From positions 124,001 through 188,000 of the forward strand of contig WYAX01000016.1 in assembly GCA_011525625.1 (NCBI GenBank): a DNA stretch of 64,000 nt. The letters run 5' to 3'. The position numbers were made by a program, and so were the translations under genes. Positions 51,879-59,907 of the stretch are shown piece after piece. The notes under the pieces were generated by a model. The model was not told where the DNA came from. It saw nothing but the letters and a program-made list of their open reading frames with translations, and did not search any database. Positions within the stretch are counted from its first letter, which is position 1, and each line of letters starts with the position of its first letter. This DNA comes from Nitrospira defluvii (lineage in GTDB: Bacteria > Nitrospirota > Nitrospiria > Nitrospirales > Nitrospiraceae).

Positions 51879-52919
51879 TTAGCGCGTCAGGATCGTGAGG
51901 TAGGGCATCCACTGGATCGTGCGGAACGGGACGGTCCGTTGCAGCAAGGCCAGAGATCGGACGGGATCGTCCAGGGAGACGCTTCCCGACAACTGCTGGG
52001 TACGAAGGCGAGCGTCGACAATCAGCACGGTATCGGTTCGATACCGGTTCAGTTCCGCAATGATCTCTTGTAGCGGCATCCGGTCGAAGACCAGTTCATG
52101 CCGGCGCCAGGCGGTGACACCGGGAAGGTTGACGGGTTCCGGCTGAGTGACCCGCCCTCCGTCCTCGAGGGTGATGCGGGAGCCCGCGTGCACGTCAATC
52201 GAGTGATCGCGGCGCATGACGCGAACCGTCCCATCCAAGACGCTGACGACGGTGTCTTGCCCATGGCGATCGATATTAAACACCGTTCCGATCGCTCGGA
52301 CCACGCCGCCACCGACGGTCACCTCGAAAGGACGAACGGGGTCATGGGCGACCTCGAACAGGGCTTCTCCTTGCTTCAGTGCCAGGCTGCGACGATTTTG
52401 CGAGAGCGAAACGGACAATGCCGATCGTGTGTTGAGGTGAACGACCGAGCCATCGGGCAACGATACAGACCTGTGTTCTCCCGCACGAGTCCGGTAATCG
52501 GCTAGCCAGAATTCGACGCTGGGCCACAGGCTGAATCCGAGGGTCGCCAGGAGCAGGCTGGCGGCAAGGGCCATTCCCCATGGGCGTCGGCGATGACCGA
52601 GTTTCAGCGGCGTCGAACCAGGCCGCGGTAGCGATTCGTGGCGTGATGGGTTCGCTGCAGGGGGTGAGTCTCGACGGACCTGGTCTGCCAACCCATTCAA
52701 GGCTTGCCAGAAGTGCTGAGCCTGTCGGAACTGAGACTCATGCTCGGGGTCACGAGTTCGCCAGGCGGAAAAGTCCCGTTGCTCCTGTTCCGACATCATT
52801 CCGGAATGGATGCGGAGCAGCCATGCATTTGCGTCTTCCCAGGCACGCTGGGCGGTGAGACGTCGGGAAGATTCGAAGTCGTCAGGTTGAGGCATGGTCA
52901 ATCCGGCTGCGCGAGTCAT
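51879..52919 (-). CDS. fecR: FecR-type anti-sigma/signal relay protein (cassette I)
   Basis: 346 aa; the first ATG (52919) is used, with another at 52895. DUF4880-like segment (WEDANAWLLRIHSGMMSEQE), membrane helix (GMALAASLLLATLGFSLW), FecR core (GEHRSVSLPDGSVVHLNTRS, LKQGEALFEVAHD) and STN-like end (LSGSVSLDDPVRSLALLQRT). The 170-bp gap to receptor I contains an A/T tract and the Fur-like half-site. Confidence 0.9.
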   Translation of the reverse strand: MTRAAGLTMPQPDDFESSRRLTAQRAWEDANAWLLRIHSGMMSEQEQRDFSAWRTRDPEHESQFRQAQHFWQALNGLADQVRRDSPPAANPSRHESLPRPGSTPLKLGHRRRPWGMALAASLLLATLGFSLWPSVEFWLADYRTRAGEHRSVSLPDGSVVHLNTRSALSVSLSQNRRSLALKQGEALFEVAHDPVRPFEVTVGGGVVRAIGTVFNIDRHGQDTVVSVLDGTVRVMRRDHSIDVHAGSRITLEDGGRVTQPEPVNLPGVTAWRRHELVFDRMPLQEIIAELNRYRTDTVLIVDARLRTQQLSGSVSLDDPVRSLALLQRTVPFRTIQWMPYLTILTR

Positions 52920-52978
52920 GTGACGCGTGGGCGTGGCACCTGAGAATAATCGGATGACGAGGACGACTCAAGGGCGGT

Positions 52979-53584
52979 TCATTCACTGGTGGTGGATAGG
53001 TGCAGCGCCTCAAACCGGGCCCGGCAGTATCTCATGGCTTTTGTGAGGTGGTGCTCGACGGTTTTGACGGAAATGTTGAGCTCGCGGGCAATGTCCAGAT
53101 AACTCTTCTGTTCGAACTTGAACATAATAAACACGGCTCGCCGTTTGGGCGGCATGCTGTCGATGGCTTGAAGTAACGATGCCAATCGGTGTTTGGCATC
53201 AACGGTGGTCTCCGCGTCCGGTGCATCCGTCGGGAGGGTGACGGCTTGGTCCAGAGGAGTGGACCGGGAGGTGGCGCGTTCCTGTCCTCGCAAGTAATCG
53301 ATGGCCAGGTGTTTGGCGGTGGTGTAGAGAAAACTGCGCGGGTTTCTCACGCTCTCGGGGTTCGTCAGGGTGACGATACGCAGATAGAGTTCCTGCACCA
53401 GATCGGCTGCTGCCGACGGACACCTGACCTTCCAGGTAAAAAAACGCAGCAACTCGTTCTGTTCGATCTGGACAAAATCGATCAAGGTGTCAAGCGAGAC
53501 GGTCGACGTCTGAGCATTCTCGTCCACGGTTGGGCAGGCCAGGCTGAGGGGGCCGAGGTTTGGACGTTCCGACCAGTCAGACAT
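52979..53584 (-). CDS. fecI: FecI-type ECF sigma factor (cassette I)
   Basis: 201 aa from MSDWSERP (53584, AAGGCG upstream); an earlier ATG at 53641 has no ribosome site. Region 2: SAAADLVQELYLRIVTL and PRSFLYTTAKHLAIDYLRG. Region 4: MPPKRRAVFIMFKFEQKSYLDI followed by SVKTVEHHLTKAM. It is longer than most because of an N-terminal extension of about 35 residues. The recognition helix differs from those of B and E, in line with its separate receptor. Confidence 0.9.
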   Translation of the reverse strand: MSDWSERPNLGPLSLACPTVDENAQTSTVSLDTLIDFVQIEQNELLRFFTWKVRCPSAAADLVQELYLRIVTLTNPESVRNPRSFLYTTAKHLAIDYLRGQERATSRSTPLDQAVTLPTDAPDAETTVDAKHRLASLLQAIDSMPPKRRAVFIMFKFEQKSYLDIARELNISVKTVEHHLTKAMRYCRARFEALHLSTTSE

Positions 53585-53679
53585 GTGACGCCTTACGATG
53601 CATCGGTGTGAGCTCGTGATACCGATCGAGTGCCGTTCCATTCGCAGACGGTCGACCCTACCAGATGCAGGGCGAGAGG

Positions 53680-53698
53680 GTGAATGTTCGAATTCCAG
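53680..53698 (-). promoter_or_regulatory. Inverted repeat upstream of fecI I
   Basis: GAATGTTCGAATTC (53682-53695) with flanks matching the fecI B element base for base over 16 positions (AATGTTCGAATTCCAG). It lies about 97 bp before fecI I. Confidence 0.42.
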
Positions 53699-53728
53699 AA
53701 ATGCTGCCGGTCGGCTCTATGAAGGTAC

Positions 53729-53750
53729 GGTTTCGGTGATCTCATACGTC
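53729..53750 (+). promoter_or_regulatory. Candidate ECF-type promoter of the Com-like gene
   Basis: Plus strand GGTTT (53729-53733), 13 bases, CGTC (53747-53750) followed by TTAC, 46 bp before the ATG at 53796. It is the only plus-strand member of this motif class with both boxes clear, and would tie the small gene to the iron regulon. Confidence 0.38.
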
Positions 53751-53795
53751 TTACTTTCAGGGGCTGCTTGCCAGACCTAGTTGGACCATATCTTT

Positions 53796-53969
53796 ATGAA
53801 TTCTGCCTCACCAGTGTCACCTCCAGGTAAAGACGTACGGTGTGTCTGCGGCCGACTCACGGCTCGCCTCGAAAAGCGAGGGGTGGTCGTGAAGTGCCAC
53901 CGTTGCGGCGAATTGGTGGTGATTTCCCTCGCCGACCTCAAGGCACAACTCAGCCAAGCGACTCAGTAG
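53796..53969 (+). CDS. Com-like small zinc-finger protein
   Basis: 57 aa from MNSASPVS; an ATG five codons earlier is also possible and neither has a strong ribosome site. VRCVCGRLTARL and VVVKCHRCGELVVI provide CxC and CxxC pairs, as in the Com/Mom-regulator zinc-finger family of phage Mu. No other phage gene is near. It could bind RNA or regulate a neighbour. It sits between fecI I and receptor J on the opposite strand and ends before a shared hairpin. Confidence 0.62.
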   Translation: MNSASPVSPPGKDVRCVCGRLTARLEKRGVVVKCHRCGELVVISLADLKAQLSQATQ

Positions 53970-54030
53970 CGAATCCAAACGGCGGATCCTGTCGTGTTAC
54001 AGACGCAATTCTGTCTGCGCTTGAAACAGC

Positions 54031-54062
54031 GAGGCGCGCCCCCGTGGTCGGGCGCGCGCCTC
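54031..54062. terminator. Hairpin between the Com-like gene and receptor J
   Basis: Perfect 9-base arms (GAGGCGCGC 54031-54039; GCGCGCCTC 54054-54062) between convergent genes. On the minus strand the stem is followed by GCTGTTTC. It probably acts in both directions as a terminator. Confidence 0.55.
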
Positions 54063-54090
54063 GCGGAGAAAGCCCAAGCTTTCGTCGCGC

Positions 54091-56667
54091 TCAATGGAAC
54101 TCGAACTTGAGTGATCCGATGGCCGTAAACGGCGCGCCGGTATAGACGATCTCGCGGAAATTCTGCGCGCCGCTGAAGTAGCGGTGGTCGAGCACATTGG
54201 TGAAATTGATCGCGGCAAGCAGGTTGGTCTTGTTGAACACTTCCTGCTTCCGATAGTAGAGCGCAGCGTCCATCCGGACATATCCGGCCAGTTCGAACGG
54301 CGCCTGGCAATTGGCGGGATCCTGACATTGGAAAATCCCGTTCCGTTTGCCTTGCGCATACATGCCGATACCGGCGCCGAATCCCTGGGCGACGCCTTCC
54401 TGGAAGAAGTAGGTCGTCCACACACTGCCCTGATGCAGCGAGCTGTTCGGCACGCGACTATCGATGGCAAAGAGCAGATCCTTCGTCACACGAGCATCGA
54501 TGTAGGCATAGTTCGCGATGATGTCCCATCCGGGCAGGATCTGCCCCGCGATGTCGAACTCCACGCCCTTGCTGCGCTGTTCGCCCGTCGCAACCGAGAA
54601 GAAGAACCCGTTGAACGGATCGGCCGTCAGCACATTCTTTTTCTTGATGTCGAAGACGGCAACCGTGGATCGTAATTTCCCTCCGAAGGCCTGGTACTTG
54701 ATACCGCCTTCATAGGACTTGCCGCGTTCCGGATCGAAGAGGTTTCCTGTGATGCTGCGTGAGCCGGCGCCCTGCGGAGCGAAGGATTCCGTGTAGTTGG
54801 CAAACAGCGTGACGGGCTTCACCGGTTGATAGGCGATGCCGACCGATGGGCTGAAGGCCGTATCCGACTTATTGTTCTCGCTGCCGGTGGTCGTCAAGTC
54901 GTCAGGCCGGTTGGTGATATGCTGGTCGAACAGGTCGAATCGTCCGCCGAAATGCACGTGCAGATTCTCCAACAGATCGACTTGGTCGCCCACGTACACG
55001 CCCAAGATATTATTTTGTTGGCTCGCATCGCTGAACTTGGTGAGAGCCGGATTCAGGAACAGCCGGTCGTTCGGATTGAAGATGTTGATGTAGCTGAAGG
55101 CGCCCGGCGTCGTGGTGTCGCCGCCGAAGTCTCCCGAGGCGGTGGCCGTGGAATTTTCCCGGCCCAGCTCGATGCCGATGATCGTTTTATGTCTGATCGA
55201 ACCGGTGAAGAAGTTTCCGTGCAGTTCGTTCTGCAAGTAATGGCTCTGCACCGTCGTCGGAATCTCGTAACGAGCCAGGTTCAAGATGCCGTCGCTTTCG
55301 GCTCCCACCAGGAAGTTCGATTCCAGGCTGGAATACCGGCTGTGCGCGGCCGCGGCACGAAAGGCGGTGCGCCAGCGGAACATGTCGTTGAACTCATGCC
55401 ACAGGGTGAGGGTGGCTTTTCCTTGCTGTGTTTCCATCTTGCGGTTCGGATCGCCCAGGAAGCGGCTGACGGGAATGGGCGCGACGCCGTTGCCGAACGC
55501 GATGAGGCCGCGGTCGATCGGGGAGCGATCGAAGAGATATTCGCCTTCAAACCGCAGCGTGGTGCGATTGCTCATCTCCCACCCAAACGTCGGCGCGAGG
55601 AAAATGCGCTGGCTCTTGACGCCGTCGCGATAACTTTCGGCCGACTCATACATGCCGTTGAAGCGATACGTGAGTGTTTTGCTCTCGTTGAGCGGTCCGC
55701 CGATGTCGATCTGCGGGCGATACAACCCGTAGCTGCCGACGATCATTTCCGCCGAATAGTACCGATCTTTCAGCGGCGCCTTCGTGACTTGGTTGATGAC
55801 GCCGCCTGGATCGGATCGGCCGTACAGGTAAGAAGGCGGTCCTTTCACGACCTCGACGCTTTCGATGTTGATGATGTCGCGCTGGGTGCGCGCGCTGAAG
55901 GTGCTGTCGTCTCGGAACCCGTTCTTGAAGACATTGAGTTCTGATGCGAAGCCTCGAATCATGAATGTGCCGGCTTGTCCGCCTTGGGTGCTGGATTGGG
56001 AAACACCACTCACGTTCCGGAGCGCTTCGCTGAAGCGAATGACTTTTTGGTCATCCAGGACTTGCCGGGTGACGACCTCGACCGAGCGCGGGGTGTCATG
56101 GATGGGCGCCGGAATGCGCGTGGCCGTCGAGGACTCGTCCACCGCGTACCCACGATCTTCGACTTCCTTCACCACGATTTCCGGTACTTTCACGGGCTTC
56201 GACGCCGGCTTCACCTGGGTGTTGGGATTGGAGGGCTCGGGTGATGCCGCCTGGGCCACGGGTGACGGAGGGAGCGGCGTCACAGCGACCGGTTCCAGGG
56301 TCATGGTGCGGGAGTCGGTCAATCGATGGCTGAGACCGGTTCCTGCCAGGAGGATCGTCAAGGCTTCCTCTGGTGTGTGGCGACCGGAGACCCCGTTCGT
56401 GCTCTTGCCTTCCGCCATCTCCGCGGGAACCAACAGACGATAGTTTGCCTGATCGGCGAACGAGGTGATCGCGGAACCCAGCGGCTGTGGTGAGATGTTG
56501 AATTCCGTCGCTTCCGTGGGCTCGCCGCCCGGCGAGGCTTGTGCGAGTAGAAACACCTGTGGTTCATACGTGGTGAGCCGGTCGCTGCCGGCTTCAGCCA
56601 GATTGGCGGCCGACTGAAGCAGGACGGCCGACACCGCTGCGATAATGATGTGCCATGAAAGCTGCAT
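54091..56667 (-). CDS. fecA-like: TonB-dependent ferric-siderophore receptor with signalling domain (receptor J)
   Basis: 858 aa from the ATG at 56667, with a GAGGGGG ribosome site; an upstream ATG at 56691 is unlikely. Signal peptide 1-26, a spacer, STN domain (FNISPQPLGSAITSFADQAN), TonB box in PVKVPEIVVKEV, a plug with IRGFASELNVFKNGFRDD and VKGPPSYLYGRSDPGG, and a barrel ending SLKFEFH. A late CQDPANC loop is present. It is related to the A/E/G group but lacks their plug Cys pair. Its operon starts with araC-tonB, so it may be the receptor best matched to the local TonB. Confidence 0.93.
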   Translation of the reverse strand: MQLSWHIIIAAVSAVLLQSAANLAEAGSDRLTTYEPQVFLLAQASPGGEPTEATEFNISPQPLGSAITSFADQANYRLLVPAEMAEGKSTNGVSGRHTPEEALTILLAGTGLSHRLTDSRTMTLEPVAVTPLPPSPVAQAASPEPSNPNTQVKPASKPVKVPEIVVKEVEDRGYAVDESSTATRIPAPIHDTPRSVEVVTRQVLDDQKVIRFSEALRNVSGVSQSSTQGGQAGTFMIRGFASELNVFKNGFRDDSTFSARTQRDIINIESVEVVKGPPSYLYGRSDPGGVINQVTKAPLKDRYYSAEMIVGSYGLYRPQIDIGGPLNESKTLTYRFNGMYESAESYRDGVKSQRIFLAPTFGWEMSNRTTLRFEGEYLFDRSPIDRGLIAFGNGVAPIPVSRFLGDPNRKMETQQGKATLTLWHEFNDMFRWRTAFRAAAAHSRYSSLESNFLVGAESDGILNLARYEIPTTVQSHYLQNELHGNFFTGSIRHKTIIGIELGRENSTATASGDFGGDTTTPGAFSYINIFNPNDRLFLNPALTKFSDASQQNNILGVYVGDQVDLLENLHVHFGGRFDLFDQHITNRPDDLTTTGSENNKSDTAFSPSVGIAYQPVKPVTLFANYTESFAPQGAGSRSITGNLFDPERGKSYEGGIKYQAFGGKLRSTVAVFDIKKKNVLTADPFNGFFFSVATGEQRSKGVEFDIAGQILPGWDIIANYAYIDARVTKDLLFAIDSRVPNSSLHQGSVWTTYFFQEGVAQGFGAGIGMYAQGKRNGIFQCQDPANCQAPFELAGYVRMDAALYYRKQEVFNKTNLLAAINFTNVLDHRYFSGAQNFREIVYTGAPFTAIGSLKFEFH

Positions 56668-56853
56668 GATTCCCCCTCTTCCTGTCTCCATGAAGCCGAA
56701 TATGTATGGGCGGAGGCCGGACGATTCCCGACCGGCGCTCCATAGGTAAAGACGGACAGGGCCGAAAACCTTGCAGTGAAAAAAAGCAGTTCGCGCGAAA
56801 AAAACCTACGAGACAGTCCGGAGAAGAGGTGCAGAGGGTCGGAAGAGACCGGG

Positions 56854-57840
56854 TTAGTGGAGCAACACCAGGTAATGACTGAGGCTGGTCTCGTGAATGT
56901 GCAGCGTGCGCTCGATCATTCGTAGCGCCGCATCGGGGTCCGTCAGGTCGAATACGCCGGTGACGTTCAGTGAACGCAGGGCCGGGTTCAGAATCAGAAT
57001 TCTCCCGGGACGGTATCGATTGAGTTCTTCGATCACGCTTCCAAGGGCTTGGCCCTCGACGATCAACTTACCTCGTTGCCAAGCTGAGAGCTGGTTCGCA
57101 TCGATCGCATGCGGCGGACTCCAACCACGTTCTTCGGAGTACGACGCTTGCTGTCCCTCGTTCAGGACCAGCGGCTTTCTATGGCCGGTGGGCGACGTAG
57201 AGACTTGGACGGCGTGTTCCGAGACGGTCACGGTGACGGAATAAGGCTGCCGGCGGACGACAAATTGGGTGCCCAAGGCTTGCGTGATGATGTCGCCGCT
57301 GTGAACGATGAAGGGGCGTTCCCGGTCGGCTGTTACAGTAAAGGCCGCTTCTCCGGCGAGGAGGTGAATCTCCCGCCGTTCCGGGGAGTAGACCACGTTG
57401 AGTGCGCTCTCGGTGTTCAATATGATGCGGGTGCCGTCTTGCAGCACAATCTGTTCTTGCTGTCCGACCCCCGTTCGGTAATGGGCGGTCTGGAGGCGGT
57501 ATTGATCGAGCAGGGGGGCCCAGAGGAACCATCCTGCCGTGAGAAGGAGGCAGGCGACAAGGCTCCATGGTCGGAGTCGTGGCCACCATCGATGATGGTG
57601 ACGGCGGGCAGGCCGGGTGGCTTGGGTCGGCGCACGCTGCCCCGCGCCTATATGACCGATCTCTTTCCATAAGGCCTCGGCCTTGTGGAACGCGACTTGA
57701 TGAGCAGGGCTCAGGCATTGCCAGGCCTCACAGGCCAGGCGATCGCGGTCGGACGTATGGCCGGTGTGAAGGCGGACGACCCATTCCAGGGCCTCGTCTT
57801 CAAGCGATGAAGCGGATTGTGGGGAACTCGCGTCGGACAT
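56854..57840 (-). CDS. fecR: FecR-type anti-sigma/signal relay protein (cassette J)
   Basis: 328 aa from the ATG at 57840 (GGATGG upstream). DUF4880-like segment (EDEALEWVVRLHTGHTSDRD), membrane helix (PWSLVACLLLTAGWFLW), FecR core (GQQEQIVLQDGTRIILNTES, LLAGEAAFTVTAD) and STN-like end (VTGVFDLTDPDAALRMIERT). In the 186-bp gap to receptor J there are A runs and a GGTTTT/CGTC pair with shorter spacing. Confidence 0.9.
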   Translation of the reverse strand: MSDASSPQSASSLEDEALEWVVRLHTGHTSDRDRLACEAWQCLSPAHQVAFHKAEALWKEIGHIGAGQRAPTQATRPARRHHHRWWPRLRPWSLVACLLLTAGWFLWAPLLDQYRLQTAHYRTGVGQQEQIVLQDGTRIILNTESALNVVYSPERREIHLLAGEAAFTVTADRERPFIVHSGDIITQALGTQFVVRRQPYSVTVTVSEHAVQVSTSPTGHRKPLVLNEGQQASYSEERGWSPPHAIDANQLSAWQRGKLIVEGQALGSVIEELNRYRPGRILILNPALRSLNVTGVFDLTDPDAALRMIERTLHIHETSLSHYLVLLH

Positions 57841-57934
57841 CCATCCATCCGTCGCGCGCTTGCCGGGCCGCTGTGTACCCAAGAAGGGGGCGCGCGTCTA
57901 CTGTATAAGACGGATGGTCACGAGCTTTCAACAG

Positions 57935-58462
57935 TCACGAACGCGCGTTCACCTCGTCCGCATCCAGACGCGAGCGACAATGCTTCAACGCCTGGATGAC
58001 ATATTTCGCAACCATACTTTCCGATACCCCCAGTTTCTCCGCGATCTCCCGGTGGGTTTTTCCGTCCAAACGATTCATCAGCAGGGCACTCCGGCACTTA
58101 GGGGAGAGTTCCCCGATGGCGCTTTCCAATCGAACGAGTCGTTGTTTGGCGTCCAAGGCATCCTCTGCGGAAGGCGCAAGGCTGGCGGTATTCTCGGGCG
58201 GCGGATCGGCGCTGAGCGCTTCCCGGCGAATGCGGATTTTGCGGAGATTGTCGACGGCGAGATTCGCGGCCACTCGGAAGAGGAAGGCCCGCGGGTTCTG
58301 CACGTCGATGGTCGGGCGCATGCGGACGAGATGCATATAGGTTTCTTGCGTGCAATCGGCGGCCAGTTCCCGGCACCCAAGCTTGTGAGTAAAGAACCTC
58401 AGCAAGTCATTGTGGTGCTGTTCGAAGGCCGACAGGCACGGGATGGTCTGTTCATGGTGCAT
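57935..58462 (-). CDS. fecI: FecI-type ECF sigma factor (cassette J)
   Basis: 175 aa from MHHEQTIP (58462), ten bases after the tonB stop codon, so it is translated from the araC-tonB message. Region 2: ELAADCTQETYMHLVRM and PRAFLFRVAANLAVDNLRK. Region 4: LSPKCRSALLMNRLDGKTHREI followed by SESMVAKYVIQAL. It is the only sigma factor here with a Cys in the DCTQETY position, where the others have Leu, Val, Ile or similar. Confidence 0.91.
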   Translation of the reverse strand: MHHEQTIPCLSAFEQHHNDLLRFFTHKLGCRELAADCTQETYMHLVRMRPTIDVQNPRAFLFRVAANLAVDNLRKIRIRREALSADPPPENTASLAPSAEDALDAKQRLVRLESAIGELSPKCRSALLMNRLDGKTHREIAEKLGVSESMVAKYVIQALKHCRSRLDADEVNARS

Positions 58463-58472
58463 GGGTAATATC

Positions 58473-59390
58473 CTATTCCAGGCGATAGCCGATGGGGATG
58501 TGGACGACGACATACGGTTGACCGAGCGGATATTTCAACGAGACCGGAGAGGTGCGTTCCAACAGGGCGATGGCATCGAGATCCAAGGTCTCGTGGCCGG
58601 ACGGCTCGACGACGGCAATGTCGCTCAGTCGGCCGTCGTCATGCACGCGCGCCTGCAACAGCACGCTGCCTTGCCAGCGCTGCCGTTTGGCAAGCGCCGG
58701 ATAGCGTTTGGCCTGCTCGACTTCTGCAAATAACATCTGGGCCAGCCATCCGTAATCAGGCAGGAAGGCACGCGATACGATGGCCTCGCGGGCCTGGGGC
58801 GCAGGGCGATTGACCAAGCGCAGGGTTTCGGGTACGGCGGGTTCTATCGCCAGGTTCGAGGGATCGGCGGCTTCGATGGGGGGAGGCGGCAGGTCGGCGA
58901 TCGCTGCCGTCGGGACCGGCCAGTCTGAGGGCGAGGAATTCGCCAGCATCTCAGCGCCTGGGTTCGGCACGGGCTGTTCGTGGTTTGTAGGGATCGTGTC
59001 GGGTGTGGACGGGTGGAGCGGAGTCGGTTGTGAGGCGGGTGGTTCGTCGAGACGGCGTGAAATCGTGCCTTGGTCGGAGGTGACGGCCTTTGCGATGGGG
59101 GCCATCACTGTGCGTGCACGGTGTGTGGCGGCCATGGCGGGTTGAGGAGATGTTTCAGGGGGCGCGGAGGCGGAAGGCGTCGAAGGGGCCGTCGACTGAC
59201 TGGGGACGTCTGAGGTCAGAGGTTGGTCTGCCGGTGCGCTGACGATCGAGACCTCCCATCGAAACGGGTGTTCCCGTGGCATGACGGAAAACTCCGCGGC
59301 GAGCACCAGTGCGGCGCCGAGGCTGATCCCGTGCAGCGCCAGGGAAAAGGTCCAGGCGCCCGTCGATGCGAGGGGACTATGATCCTTCAT
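58473..59390 (-). CDS. tonB: TonB energy-transducing protein
   Basis: 305 aa. An N-terminal membrane anchor (about 11-32, LALHGISLGAALVLAAEF) is followed by a long Pro/Ser/Ala-rich periplasmic spacer (about 55-190) and a C-terminal TonB domain: YPALAKRQRWQGSVLLQARV, DDGRLSDIAVVEPSGHETLD and VVHIPIGYRL. It couples inner-membrane proton force to the receptors. No exbB or exbD gene is in the window. The start overlaps the araC stop by four bases (ATGA). Confidence 0.93.
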   Translation of the reverse strand: MKDHSPLASTGAWTFSLALHGISLGAALVLAAEFSVMPREHPFRWEVSIVSAPADQPLTSDVPSQSTAPSTPSASAPPETSPQPAMAATHRARTVMAPIAKAVTSDQGTISRRLDEPPASQPTPLHPSTPDTIPTNHEQPVPNPGAEMLANSSPSDWPVPTAAIADLPPPPIEAADPSNLAIEPAVPETLRLVNRPAPQAREAIVSRAFLPDYGWLAQMLFAEVEQAKRYPALAKRQRWQGSVLLQARVHDDGRLSDIAVVEPSGHETLDLDAIALLERTSPVSLKYPLGQPYVVVHIPIGYRLE

Positions 59391-59761
59391 GCGGCATCCG
59401 CCTGGCGCAGGTGCTGCCTGCGAAACTCAGTCGGTGAACAGCCGATCGCGCGTTTAAAGAAATGGCTGAACGCGAAGGCATCGCTGAAGCCGACGGATTC
59501 GGCAATGCCGGCAATCGTGTGGCCGTCCTCCAAAAGCATGGAGGTCGCCTTGTCCAGTCGTAGTTGTTTGAGGTGATGCGAAAACGGGCGGCCCATATAG
59601 CGCTGGAACACGTCCGACGCATACTTTTCAGAATACCCCAAGAAGCGGGAGAGCTCCTTCAGGGTGATACGTTCGCGGAGACGACCGGAGAGAAAGGCAT
59701 GGAGCCGATCCGCCACGGTCAGGGTGTCGTCGACGAGTCGTGTCTGCGATTGCTGAAGCAT
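59387..59761 (-). CDS. AraC-type DNA-binding protein (HTH domain only)
   Basis: 124 aa, essentially one AraC/XylS DNA-binding domain: first helix-turn-helix LKELSRFLGYSEKYASDVF, second IAGIAESVGFSDAFAFSHFF, and the family signature GCSPTEFRRQHL. No ligand-binding domain is present, so activity may be set by its level alone, as in SoxS- or MarA-like proteins. It overlaps tonB and leads the tonB-fecI-fecR-receptor J run. The start lies just after an intrinsic terminator and a G-rich ribosome site. Confidence 0.88.
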   Translation of the reverse strand: MLQQSQTRLVDDTLTVADRLHAFLSGRLRERITLKELSRFLGYSEKYASDVFQRYMGRPFSHHLKQLRLDKATSMLLEDGHTIAGIAESVGFSDAFAFSHFFKRAIGCSPTEFRRQHLRQADAA

Positions 59762-59780
59762 ATTTCCCCCCCCTGAAAAA

Positions 59781-59812
59781 TAAAAAAGCCCGCGATCGGA
59801 TGACCGTGGGCT
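59781..59812 (-). terminator. Intrinsic terminator in front of araC
   Basis: Minus strand: an 8-bp stem AGCCCACG/CGCGGGCT (59805-59812 with 59787-59794, one G-T pair), then TTTTTTATTTTT. It lies 20 bp before the araC start codon, so a transcript from the upstream promoter must read through it to reach araC. Confidence 0.7.
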
Positions 59813-59873
59813 CTGGGAATCGAATTCCTCGGGCCTCTGCTGATATGGTGCAGAGACGTCTTAATTGAGTATG
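59781..59873 (-). ncRNA. Candidate Fur-controlled small RNA or attenuated leader of araC-tonB
   Basis: From the predicted start near 59873 the minus-strand transcript would be about 90 nt and would fold into three hairpins. The first has CTCTGC/GCAGAG arms (about 59834-59855), the second is the short GGAAT-TCG-ATTCC (about 59815-59827), and the last is a terminator stem with a T-rich tail (59781-59812). With a promoter overlapped by a Fur-like palindrome, this is the architecture of RyhB/PrrF-like iron-responsive sRNAs. Equally it may be a leader that regulates araC by premature termination. Only the structure is seen; expression is inferred. Confidence 0.45.
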
Positions 59874-59907
59874 GTTCTCAATATCACCATTTAGTGCACG
59901 TTGTCAA
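59864..59907 (-). promoter_or_regulatory. Sigma-70-type promoter with Fur-like operator
   Basis: Minus strand TTGACA (59902-59907), 16 bases, GATATT (59880-59885). A 19-bp palindrome ATTGAG-N7-CTCAAT (59864-59882), the size of a Fur box, covers the start region. A second palindrome CTCAGAA-N4-TTCTGAG lies upstream at 59934-59951. This is the clearest conventional promoter in the array and fits repression by iron-loaded Fur; binding is inferred. Confidence 0.55.

Noticed and set aside
1342..58462. CRISPR or short tandem repeat arrays suggested by the repetitive locus
   Set aside because: The repetition is at gene level; no regularly spaced short direct repeats with spacers were seen.
59776..59830. 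tRNA-like GGAATCGAATTCC segment near the araC leader
   Set aside because: No acceptor, D-arm or anticodon arm can be folded around it; it fits better as the second and third hairpins of a short transcript with a terminator.
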